NCBI RefSeq assembly: GCF_000613185.1
Contig: NZ_CCBB010000003.1
Location: 248,001-312,000, forward strand
Direction: 5' to 3'
Origin: Mycolicibacterium cosmeticum
GTDB lineage: Bacteria; Actinomycetota; Actinomycetes; Mycobacteriales; Mycobacteriaceae
Length of the DNA stretch: 64,000 nt
Shown: piece by piece, positions 1 through 7,284 of the stretch
Position numbering within the stretch: position 1 is the first letter of the stretch
How the letters are laid out: every line of letters starts with the position of its first letter
Notes under the pieces: generated by a model
Database searches by the model: none
Seen by the model: the letters and a program-made list of their open reading frames with translations, nothing else
Told to the model about the DNA's origin: nothing
Position numbers and translations under genes: made by a program

Positions 1-549
1 GCGCGGCCACTGCGGCACCTGCACCGACACGTACTGGCCCGGGTGATAGTTCAGCGGTTGGTCCAGCTGCAGCCGGACGATCGAGACATCGCGGGTGGCG
101 CGGATGTGGTCGATGACGGTGCCGTCGTGGTACGGCAGCCCGCCGTCGGCGTCGGCGGCGCCGCGCATGACACCGACCAGCAGCGCCACGGTGTCCCCGG
201 CGGCCTCGGCGACCCGGTCGTCCCAGCGGTCGCGCAGCTCGCTGCGCAGGGTGGCCAGCAGGGCGGTGCCGAGGGTGTCGTAGTGAGCGCCGATCACGCC
301 GTACTTGCGGTGATCGCGGCCCAGTTGGGCGAGGAAGGCCACCGGTTCGTCGGCGCGCTGGGCGATCAGTTCGGTGAGCAACCAGCTCAGCGCGTGCGCG
401 AAGTTGTGCCGCTGGTGCGCCAGGTCGGGCGGGAAGAGGTCGCGCGCGGTGGCGTCGACGGCGAACCAGCGGGTGTAGAACCGGCCGACCAGGTCCGCGT
501 CGACCGCGGCGCGCAGCGTGTGCAGCGCGTCGCGGTCGTCGAGTCCCAC
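1..549 (-). CDS. Flavohaemoglobin-like globin/reductase (Rv0385 type), 3' end cut by window
   Basis: Partial: 183 codons from a GTG at 549 run off the window start. Residues about 10-135 read as a globin fold, with His80 in the DHRKYGV segment as the probable proximal haem ligand. From about residue 148 a ferredoxin-reductase-type beta-barrel begins (PGQYVSVQVP near residue 175), so the full protein should carry FAD- and NAD-binding domains. By family it would reduce or detoxify a small haem ligand such as NO or O2. The M. tuberculosis counterpart beside clpB is Rv0385, annotated there as a monooxygenase. It starts 15 bp after the stop of the upstream membrane protein on the same strand, so the two are probably co-transcribed. 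The exact substrate is not known. Confidence 0.82.
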   Translation of the reverse strand, partial: MGLDDRDALHTLRAAVDADLVGRFYTRWFAVDATARDLFPPDLAHQRHNFAHALSWLLTELIAQRADEPVAFLAQLGRDHRKYGVIGAHYDTLGTALLATLRSELRDRWDDRVAEAAGDTVALLVGVMRGAADADGGLPYHDGTVIDHIRATRDVSIVRLQLDQPLNYHPGQYVSVQVPQWPR

Positions 550-564
550 GTGCGACGAGTGTAG

Positions 565-1551
565 TTAGCTCTTCCGCAGCCCCGCGGCGAGCAGGAGGAC
601 CAGTCCGGCCACCGCCCAGCAGGTGAGCACGGCGATCGCCATGGCGGCACCGGATCCGGCGAAGTACGCCGTCGACCGCAGCAGCGTCGCGGTCGCCCCC
701 TGCGGTAACAACTGGCCGAACGTGCCCCAGCCGCCGGGCAGCATCTCGGGGGCACTCGTCAAGCCGGACAGCGGATTGCCGACCAGCAATGCCAGCGCGG
801 CGCCGATGGCCAACCCCACCTTCCCGAACAAGGCGCCCAGCCCGAGCATCACCAGCAGGGCGGCCAGCACCCCCAGCGCCAGCCCGGCGGCGACGCCCCA
901 CAGGTTGTCCTCGATGGACCCGAGCACGTAGCGCAGCAGCAGCGCCACCGTCAGGCCCATCAAGCCGGCGAAGCCGACCGCGGCGGTCAGGGCGGTCCAG
1001 CGGGCGCCGGGGACCAGCAGCACCAACGCGATGGCGGGCAGGATCCCGGCCAGGGTGATCGGCAGGGCCGCGGCCGCCAGCCCGGCGCCGCGCGGATCCT
1101 GCGCCGTCGGCGGGGCGAGGTCCTCGGTGGACAGCGGACGCCCGGTCTGCTGGGCCAGTCCGGCGCCGATCTGGCCGAGCAGCTGCGCGACGACCGGACT
1201 GGCGCCCGTCGCGGTGAACACGGTGGGCTCGGGCCCGAACGAAACACCGCCGTAGACCTGCCGGTCGCGGATCGCCTCGCGCAGCGCCTGCTCGCCGGGG
1301 TAGTAGGTGACGTCGAACGCGCCGGGTGCCCGCTGTTCCAGCGCGCGGGCGACCTGGCCGGTGGCGGCCTGGGGTCCGGCGATCCCGATCGGGATGTCGT
1401 GCGGCCGGGACTTCGCCGCCGGCAGGGCGAACGCGACGGCGAGGACGGCCAGTGCGGCGGTGAGGACGAGCACCAGACCCGCGGCGCGGCCCGCCGCCGA
1501 TGGCCGATACCCCGCTGCCCCGGCATGCCGGGGGACGGACTGAGTTGCCAT
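565..1551 (-). CDS. Multi-pass membrane protein, YhgE/ABC-2-like, TetR-controlled
   Basis: A protein of 328 aa: one N-terminal membrane helix (about 20-42), an extracytoplasmic segment of about 110 residues, then about six helices ending in a short basic tail (LRKS). This layout resembles DUF3533/YhgE or ABC-2 permease-like proteins, but there is no ATPase partner next to it, so transport is only inferred. I place the start at ATG 1551 because AAGGGG lies 6-8 nt upstream. The longer start at 1569 would overlap a probable TetR operator (1565-1580). It faces a divergent TetR gene and is followed 15 bp later by the globin gene. An efflux or envelope-stress role is plausible but unproven. Confidence 0.75.
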   Translation of the reverse strand: MATQSVPRHAGAAGYRPSAAGRAAGLVLVLTAALAVLAVAFALPAAKSRPHDIPIGIAGPQAATGQVARALEQRAPGAFDVTYYPGEQALREAIRDRQVYGGVSFGPEPTVFTATGASPVVAQLLGQIGAGLAQQTGRPLSTEDLAPPTAQDPRGAGLAAAALPITLAGILPAIALVLLVPGARWTALTAAVGFAGLMGLTVALLLRYVLGSIEDNLWGVAAGLALGVLAALLVMLGLGALFGKVGLAIGAALALLVGNPLSGLTSAPEMLPGGWGTFGQLLPQGATATLLRSTAYFAGSGAAMAIAVLTCWAVAGLVLLLAAGLRKS

Positions 1552-1564
1552 GACGAACCCCTTT

Positions 1565-1637
1565 TTCAATGGGTGTTGAATTGATGTCTGGCAGCGTAGC
1601 CCCGTGTTCGCAACATTTCAACACTCATTGAAATGTT
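1565..1637. promoter_or_regulatory. Two TetR-type operators in divergent promoter
   Basis: Two 16-bp inverted repeats with core TTCAA-N6-TTGAA lie at 1565-1580 and 1617-1632. Read in opposite orientation they match at 15 of 16 positions. The second extends to 10-bp perfect arms, AACATTTCAA (1612-1621) and TTGAAATGTT (1628-1637). One copy abuts the ribosome site of the membrane protein and the other overlaps the upstream candidate start of the TetR gene, which suits repression of both genes by the TetR protein. Confidence 0.7.
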
Positions 1638-1647
1638 ACTGTCGGAT

Positions 1648-2277
1648 ATGTCTTCACCAGCGAAGACGGCCGCACGCCGTGGCCGGCGTCAAGGGGAACC
1701 GGTATCGCGGGAGGCGGTGCTGGCCGCCGCCAAGGCCCGCTTCGCCGCCGACGGCTACGAGAAGACGACGCTGCGCGCCATCGCCCGCGACGCCCACGTC
1801 GACCCGTCGATGGTGCTGTACCTGTTCGGCTCCAAGGCCGACCTGTTCCGCGAGTCGCTCCGGCTGATCATCGATCCCACGACGCTGGTGGCCGCGATGT
1901 CCGACGGCGACGGCACCATCGGGGACCGGCTGGTGCGCCAGTACCTGCAGATCTGGGAAGCGCCGGAGAGCGCCGCCACCATGGTCGCGATGCTGCAGTC
2001 GGCGACGTCGAACCCCGATGCGCACGACGCCTTCCGCACGTTCATGCAGAACTACGTGCTCACCGCGGTCTCGGGTGCGCTCGGCGCCGAAACCGCCCCC
2101 CGGCTGCGGGCCATGCTGGCCGCCACCAATCTGGTGGGCACCGCGCTGCTGCGCTATGTGATGAAGGTGCCGCCGCTGGCCGACCTCCCGGCCGACCAGG
2201 TGGCCACCCTGATCGCCCCGACGGTCACCCGCTACCTGACCGCCGACGCCGACGAGCTGGGGTTGCCGCCGGACTGA
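1648..2277 (+). CDS. TetR/AcrR family transcriptional regulator
   Basis: A 209-aa protein with an N-terminal helix-turn-helix (residues about 20-65, including LRAIARDAHVDPSMVLYLF and the following SKADLF) and a helical ligand-binding C-terminal domain. The start at ATG 1648 is preferred over ATG 1633 because the latter sits inside the operator palindrome; neither has a convincing ribosome-binding site, so a leaderless mRNA is possible. It is divergent from the membrane protein at 565-1551 and very probably represses that gene and itself. The inducer is unknown. Confidence 0.85.
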   Translation: MSSPAKTAARRGRRQGEPVSREAVLAAAKARFAADGYEKTTLRAIARDAHVDPSMVLYLFGSKADLFRESLRLIIDPTTLVAAMSDGDGTIGDRLVRQYLQIWEAPESAATMVAMLQSATSNPDAHDAFRTFMQNYVLTAVSGALGAETAPRLRAMLAATNLVGTALLRYVMKVPPLADLPADQVATLIAPTVTRYLTADADELGLPPD

Positions 2278-2280
2278 GCG

Positions 2281-2949
2281 TCACAGTCCGTGAATTCCCT
2301 TGTACAACACCAGGACACCGATCACGACGAGGATCGCCGCGACCAGGGCGCCGTGCTGGCGCTCCAGCCACCGCGTGAGCCGGGCGAGCGGCTGGGCCAA
2401 CCGGTCACCGGATACCGCGTAGGCCAGGATCGGGATGGCCACCGTCGACGCGGCCACCGCGACGAAATAGATCAGTGCCACCCAGGCGTGCACCCGGCCC
2501 AGTCCGGCGGTGCCGATGGCCAAACCGGCTGCGGCGCAGATGAACAACACCTTGGGGTTGACCACCGCCAGGACTGCCGCGGTCGCCAGCGCGCGCACCG
2601 GGGTGAGGTCGGCCAGCTTGCGCATCCAGGCCGGCGAATGCTCGGACTGGTTGCGGGTGAACCAGCGGTAGGCGCCGAACACGATGAGCAACGCACCCAC
2701 CGCGATCCGCAGCCACGACGCCCAGACCGGCGGTTTGTCCAGCGTGCCCATCAGGTCGGAGACCTCGACGAAGATCCCGGTCAGCAGGCCCGTGCCGAGC
2801 AGCCAGCCCAGCAGGAACATCAGCCCGGTCCGGCGCGGTTGCGCGGTGTGCAGGGCCAACACGGCGGGGATGATGGTCAACGGTGACAGCGCGATCACCA
2901 GGGCCAGAGGGACGAGCTCGGTCAGCGTCGAACCGAAATTCCCGGACAT
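2281..2949 (-). CDS. GAP-family (Sap-like) membrane protein
   Basis: A membrane protein of 222 aa with about six helices. The N-terminal LVPLALVIALSPLTIIPAVL and the following RRTGLMFLLGWLLG are typical of the mycobacterial GAP family (peptidoglycolipid/sulfolipid addressing proteins), which is implicated in moving glycolipids to the cell surface. The start at ATG 2949 (MSGNFG) is chosen because it begins just before the first membrane helix; an in-frame ATG at 2985 would add 12 unlikely residues. Its end lies 3 bp from the convergent TetR stop. The lipid cargo cannot be told from the sequence, and no lipid-biosynthesis gene is adjacent. Confidence 0.75.
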   Translation of the reverse strand: MSGNFGSTLTELVPLALVIALSPLTIIPAVLALHTAQPRRTGLMFLLGWLLGTGLLTGIFVEVSDLMGTLDKPPVWASWLRIAVGALLIVFGAYRWFTRNQSEHSPAWMRKLADLTPVRALATAAVLAVVNPKVLFICAAAGLAIGTAGLGRVHAWVALIYFVAVAASTVAIPILAYAVSGDRLAQPLARLTRWLERQHGALVAAILVVIGVLVLYKGIHGL

Positions 2950-3026
2950 AGCGCAGAACCTAACATCCACCACGGTTTGCGCCACTTGCCCGGCAATCCA
3001 CCGGCATCCGTGTTCCCCTGGACACC

Positions 3027-4427
3027 GTGAGTCAGATCCACTACGGGCACATCTTCCACATCGCGGGCAGCCCGGCCATCAGCGAGTCACCGGGCGCCCT
3101 GGTGTCCATCCCCGACGGCGCGCTGGTGCTCGACGGCCGCGGGCGGATTGCCTTCTGCGGCAGCCGAACCGATATCCCGTCGGAGTATGCCGCCGCGGTG
3201 GTCCACGACCACCGGCCGGGTTATCTGCTGCCCGGCTTCGTCGACACCCACATCCATTTCCCGCAGACCTACGCCGGGGACTCCTACGGTGGCGGACAGC
3301 TGCTGGAGTGGCTCACCCAGTGCATCTTTCCCGCCGAGTCCCGGTTCGCCGACCCGGTCTTCGCGGCCGCGGCGGCCGCCGAGTTCTGCGACCGGCGGAT
3401 CGCGGCGGGCACCACCGCCGCGATGGTGTTCGGCTCGGCCTTCCCGCACGCCCAGGATGCGTTGTTCACCGAGACGCAGCGGCGCGGGCTGCGGATCGTC
3501 AGCGGCCGCGGCATCCAGACCGTCGGCCCGGACTCGGCGGGCCCACTGCTCACCTCGGAGGACGACGCCATCCGGCTCACCCGGGCCGAGATCGATCGGT
3601 GGCACGCCGCGGACACCGGTGATGTGGACACCGCGCTGCTGCACGTCGCCGTGGTGCCCAGATTCGCCCTGTCGGTCACCACCGAGACGCTGAAAAACCT
3701 TGGCGATCTCTACGATTCGGTGCGCGATCGCGGCGTGTACATGCACACCCATCTCAACGAGAACAACCGCCCCGGCACGGGGGAGGTGGACGTCACCAAG
3801 TCGACCTACGGGGTGCAGTCCTATCTGGACACCTACGACGGCCGGTTCCTGCCGGGGTCCGCCGTCGGCGGGGCCAGCCTGCTGGGCCGGCGGACCGTCC
3901 TGGCGCACGCGGTGCACTGCACCGACGCCGAACTGGCCCGGATGGCCGAGACCGGCACCTCCATCTCGCACTGCCCGGTGTCACAACTGTTCCTCGGATC
4001 GGGCACCATGCCGTGGCGGCGCACCGTCGCATCGGGGGTGAACCTCTCGGCCGGAACGGATTTCGGTGGGGGTGACGAATGGCTCATCCCGAGGGTGCTG
4101 GGCGACGCGTTCAAGGTGCACATCTCCGAGGACGGGGACGCCGGAACGTCACTGCACCCCGCCGAGCTGTTGTTCCTGGGCACCCTCGGCGGGGCCAGGG
4201 CACTGGACATGGAACACCGGTTCGGCAACTTCGACGCCGGCAAAGAGGCCGACTTCGTCGTCGTCGACCCGGCCCGAACGCCCGCCCTGTCCGCCGCACT
4301 GACCACCGGGATCCGGTCGGCCGAACCCCAATTGGCGCGTGATCAAACACTTTTCGCGCTGCTGCTGGGGTTGCGTGAATCATCGGTCGCCGCCGTCTAC
4401 GTCCAGGGCCGTCACCTGAACCCGTGA
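3027..4427 (+). CDS. guaD: Guanine deaminase
   Basis: A cytosolic amidohydrolase of 466 aa that converts guanine to xanthine and ammonia in purine salvage and nitrogen recovery. The metal-site pattern is complete: HIH in GFVDTHIHFPQ (about residue 75), HTHLNEN (about 240), HAVHC (about 294) and the aspartate of GTDFGGG (about 344). Length fits the family. The start is GTG 3027, as no better upstream codon follows the divergent GAP gene. The ABM-domain membrane protein begins 7 bp after its stop, so the two probably share a transcript. No xanthine dehydrogenase genes are visible nearby. Confidence 0.92.
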   Translation: MSQIHYGHIFHIAGSPAISESPGALVSIPDGALVLDGRGRIAFCGSRTDIPSEYAAAVVHDHRPGYLLPGFVDTHIHFPQTYAGDSYGGGQLLEWLTQCIFPAESRFADPVFAAAAAAEFCDRRIAAGTTAAMVFGSAFPHAQDALFTETQRRGLRIVSGRGIQTVGPDSAGPLLTSEDDAIRLTRAEIDRWHAADTGDVDTALLHVAVVPRFALSVTTETLKNLGDLYDSVRDRGVYMHTHLNENNRPGTGEVDVTKSTYGVQSYLDTYDGRFLPGSAVGGASLLGRRTVLAHAVHCTDAELARMAETGTSISHCPVSQLFLGSGTMPWRRTVASGVNLSAGTDFGGGDEWLIPRVLGDAFKVHISEDGDAGTSLHPAELLFLGTLGGARALDMEHRFGNFDAGKEADFVVVDPARTPALSAALTTGIRSAEPQLARDQTLFALLLGLRESSVAAVYVQGRHLNP

Positions 4428-4434
4428 GGATGTC

Positions 4435-5385
4435 ATGAGTGCCATCGTCGTCACTTTCTTCCATCGCCCCGCCGACCAGACCGCGTTCGACGCCTGGGCC
4501 GGCGAGCTGGCCGCCGTCGCCCGGGCTGCACCCGGCTTCGTCGACGCGGCGGTGTCGGTGCACACCGACCCGCGCCTGCAGCTGGCGGTGTCGGCCACCT
4601 TCGGCACCGAGGGACAGTTGCACGCCTGGCTGGACAGCGCGGCGCATGCGGCGGTGCTGCGCGACGGCCGGGCGCGCGGCCTGCACCGGGCGTCATCCGA
4701 TCTGGTCGTGGTGGAGGGCGAGTGCACCCCGCCCGGGGTCGCGGTGTTCCGGCATCCGGTGTCGGTGGGCCGGGAAGCCGACTTCATCGCCGCGCAGGGC
4801 GATCTGACGACGGCCAGCGCGGGCTTCTCCGGTTACGAGGGCACGGTGGTGTTCCCCGGCACCGGGCCCGGAGGCGAGTGGCTGACACTGATCCGGTTCC
4901 GCACCGAGAACCTGCTGTCCGGCTGGCTGAAATCCCCGCAACGGATTGCGGCGCTGCCGTCGCTGCGCTCGGCGCTGGACCACGACTTCTCCACCTTCTC
5001 GCACACCACCCCGCTGGGCACCACGGTGCGTTTCGAGAACGGCAAGACGGAGATGACGCCGAGTTGGAAGACGGCGATGCTCGTGCTGATGGTGCTGTAC
5101 CCGACGGTGATGCTGCTGGCGCGCTTCCTCGGTCCGGTACTCGACCGGTTCGGCGCCGAGCCCTGGCTGGCGATGTGGCTGAGCCAGGTGGCCAGCGTGT
5201 CACTGATGCAGTGGGTGCTGATGCCGTTCGCGGTGGCGCGGACCCGGCGCTGGCTGGATCCCGTGGCAGGCCGAAGCCGGGCGATCAGCGTGCGCGGCGC
5301 CGCGGCGGTGTGCGCGGTGTACGCTGTGACGCTCACCGTGTTCGCGAGCATCACCTGGTTGCAGTTCTGGGACTATCCGGGCTGA
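4435..5385 (+). CDS. Tandem ABM-domain protein with C-terminal membrane region
   Basis: A protein of 316 aa. Residues about 3-90 and 100-190 each look like an antibiotic-biosynthesis-monooxygenase (ABM) ferredoxin-like domain; the first begins with IVVTFFHRPADQTAF, and both carry paired aromatic residues. From about residue 205 there are three membrane helices, so the soluble ABM half is anchored to the membrane, probably on the cytosolic side. Cofactor-free ABM enzymes oxygenate aromatic substrates, but many family members have no known activity. It lies 7 bp after guaD and convergent with the lipoprotein at 5391. No substrate is assignable. Confidence 0.75.
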   Translation: MSAIVVTFFHRPADQTAFDAWAGELAAVARAAPGFVDAAVSVHTDPRLQLAVSATFGTEGQLHAWLDSAAHAAVLRDGRARGLHRASSDLVVVEGECTPPGVAVFRHPVSVGREADFIAAQGDLTTASAGFSGYEGTVVFPGTGPGGEWLTLIRFRTENLLSGWLKSPQRIAALPSLRSALDHDFSTFSHTTPLGTTVRFENGKTEMTPSWKTAMLVLMVLYPTVMLLARFLGPVLDRFGAEPWLAMWLSQVASVSLMQWVLMPFAVARTRRWLDPVAGRSRAISVRGAAAVCAVYAVTLTVFASITWLQFWDYPG

Positions 5386-5390
5386 GCGCT

Positions 5391-5801
5391 TCAGAACTCG
5401 CACCATTTCCACTCGCCGCCTTCGTATTCGAAGGCGATGTCGTCGGGATCCTCGCCGTGGTTCTCGATCACGGCCGTCGCACTGCCGTCGCCGATCTCCA
5501 GGTCGGTGATCTCCAGATCCAGCCGGCCGGACCCCGACCGCGCCTCCCGCAGGCTGTCCTCGCCGAACTCACGCTGCCCCCGCATCTCGGCGCACATCAA
5601 CTCCCGCATCTGGCCGAATTCCCGGTCGTTCCAAGCCTGCTCGAAGCGGTCGACCAGGTCGGCGATCCGGTCCTCGTCGGACCGCGGCAGCGCGGTCAGC
5701 CCCGGCGGTGGTACCGCGGCGCCGGGGGTCTCCCGGGTGCAGCCCGCCAGCGCGATGGCCGAACACAGCACCGCAGATGCCAACACCGGGGCCACGCGCA
5801 T
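5391..5801 (-). CDS. Small NTF2-like (DUF4878-type) lipoprotein
   Basis: A 136-aa protein with a lipoprotein signal peptide: a hydrophobic stretch ending in the lipobox ALAGC, so lipidation at Cys20 and export are expected. The mature part (residues about 40-136) resembles DUF4878/NTF2-like mycobacterial proteins, with a helical DRFEQAWNDREF region, a CAEM segment and a terminal WKWCEF; the two cysteines may form a disulfide. The same architecture recurs in this window at 24025 and 42251. It starts 1 nt after the stop of the CYTH gene, so the pair is translationally linked. Function unknown. Confidence 0.75.
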   Translation of the reverse strand: MRVAPVLASAVLCSAIALAGCTRETPGAAVPPPGLTALPRSDEDRIADLVDRFEQAWNDREFGQMRELMCAEMRGQREFGEDSLREARSGSGRLDLEITDLEIGDGSATAVIENHGEDPDDIAFEYEGGEWKWCEF

Positions 5802-5802
5802 G

Positions 5803-6420
5803 TCAGGTCCCCCCGAACCGGTTCTGGCCCAGGTTGGCCACGAAGGTCGGTCCCTGCTCGGCGAACTCGCGCCGATAGGCGTCCGCCCATCCGCCGAACG
5901 GCCGGTGCGCCAGGTACTCGTTGCGGAACCGATCGTCTTCGGACACCTCGGTGACGCAGAAATCCGGGATCACCAGGTCGACGACGGGCCCGCCGCGCTC
6001 CACCTCGGCCAGCACCAGAGGGGCGTTGGCGCCCAGGAAGCGGTCCAGGATCCAGCCGTCCTCGTTCAGCCACACCGAGTAGCGGATCTTGGCCACCACA
6101 TGCTCGGCGCGCTGCACGATCTGGCCCGCGACCATCGGGTCGAGTTCGCGTTCGGCCTCGTACCGGGTGCCGCCGGCCGCGGGGCCCTTGGCGGTCATGG
6201 TGCCGATCGACTCGTCACCCAGCGCCGCCACCAGGTCGGCGGGAGCCCGATCCGGTTCGGCGACAGCGGGTCCCTGCACGCGGACGCGGACCGCGTACCC
6301 GTCGGCCGCGAACAGGTAGGCCTGCACGATCAGGACGGGGCTGGGGTCCGATGCTGCGATGGCGGGCAGTTCGTCGACGACGAACTTCCGCTCGAATTCG
6401 AAATCTCGGTAGCCGGACAT
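5803..6420 (-). CDS. CYTH-domain protein
   Basis: A soluble protein of 205 aa. The N-terminal EFERKFVV fits the ExExK signature of CYTH/triphosphate tunnel metalloenzymes, followed by the alternating charged beta strands expected of the tunnel (VRVRVQ, YEAERELD, KIRYSVW). Such enzymes hydrolyse inorganic triphosphate or related substrates with Mg2+ or Mn2+; which one is used here cannot be read from sequence. It is upstream of, and nearly fused to, the lipoprotein at 5391. The start at ATG 6420 gives the signature at residues 7-14, as usual. Confidence 0.8.
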   Translation of the reverse strand: MSGYRDFEFERKFVVDELPAIAASDPSPVLIVQAYLFAADGYAVRVRVQGPAVAEPDRAPADLVAALGDESIGTMTAKGPAAGGTRYEAERELDPMVAGQIVQRAEHVVAKIRYSVWLNEDGWILDRFLGANAPLVLAEVERGGPVVDLVIPDFCVTEVSEDDRFRNEYLAHRPFGGWADAYRREFAEQGPTFVANLGQNRFGGT

Positions 6421-6481
6421 AACAAGACGCTAGCCCGCGACGTCGGAGAATGCCCTGATTCGCACCGCGGCGCACCCCGTG

Positions 6482-7222
6482 TCAGGTCACCGCCCGCGCC
6501 CACACGGTCGCGGTGTCCAACGGTGCATCCTGGTCGCGGATGGCCTGGGCGACCAACAGCTGCCCGGTCGAGGTGAGGTGGTGGCGCATCGCCGCGACGG
6601 CCTCAGCCGGCCGGTTCTCGGTGATGGCGGTGATCACCGGCCGGTGTTCGGCATCGATGTCGAACAGGCTGCGGTCCCGGTCGGCGGTGGTGGCACCGAG
6701 CAGGCGGGTGGACTCGCGCAGCGACCCGATGATCGCCCTGGCGCGGGCATTTCCGGCCGCGGCCAGGATGTCGTCGTGCAGCAGGTGGTCGTGCCGGGCG
6801 AAGGTGCGTTCGTCGCCGGCGTCGGCGGCGGTCCGCAGCAGCTGCATCCGGTGCCGCAGTTGCGCGCTCAGTGCCGCGTCGCAGCCGACGGCGGCCCGGC
6901 CGACCGCGGGCAGTTCCAGGGCCAGCCGGATGGCGAAGATGTCGGCGATCTCTTTCGGGTCGGGCAGCAGGATGCGGAAGCCCTGCCGGGCCTCGAATCG
7001 GATCAGCCCCACTTCCTCGAGCCGCAGCAGGGCATCGCGGACGGGGGTGCGCGATACCGCCAGCGCGTCGGCGAGGCGATAGACCGAGTACTTGACCCCG
7101 GGGCGCATGGTGCCGGCGTCGATGGCCGCGCGCACCGCCTCCATCACCTGCTCGGCGCGCCGGCCGCTGCCCTGCAGTGGGGCCAGTGCGAGCCCGTCGT
7201 CCTCGCGATCTGGACCGGCCAT
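6482..7222 (-). CDS. GntR-family (FCD/FadR-like) transcriptional regulator
   Basis: A 246-aa protein with an N-terminal winged helix (residues about 20-90; LADALAVSRTPVRDALLRLE is the recognition region) and a helical FCD ligand domain, whose metal-binding residues probably include the His of RHDHLLHDD and of EHRPV. The start at ATG 7222 is preferred to 7258, which lies within the promoter palindrome. It is divergent from the FAD/Fe-S oxidase at 7285. FCD regulators in such pairs usually sense the oxidase substrate (lactate, glycolate or another 2-hydroxy acid), so repression of the oxidase is the likely role. Confidence 0.87.
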   Translation of the reverse strand: MAGPDREDDGLALAPLQGSGRRAEQVMEAVRAAIDAGTMRPGVKYSVYRLADALAVSRTPVRDALLRLEEVGLIRFEARQGFRILLPDPKEIADIFAIRLALELPAVGRAAVGCDAALSAQLRHRMQLLRTAADAGDERTFARHDHLLHDDILAAAGNARARAIIGSLRESTRLLGATTADRDRSLFDIDAEHRPVITAITENRPAEAVAAMRHHLTSTGQLLVAQAIRDQDAPLDTATVWARAVT

Positions 7223-7254
7223 GGCCGCACTGTAGCAAGACCGGGCGGTTCCTA

Positions 7255-7279
7255 GCATGCTACGACTGACGTAGCATGC
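7255..7279. promoter_or_regulatory. Perfect palindromic operator for the FCD regulator
   Basis: Ten-base arms GCATGCTACG (7255-7264) and CGTAGCATGC (7270-7279) are separated by 5 nt. The repeat lies in the 62-bp space between the divergent GntR gene and the oxidase and covers one candidate start codon of the latter (ATG 7276). Symmetry, size and position fit a GntR/FCD operator. Confidence 0.75.
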
Positions 7280-7284
7280 CAGGA

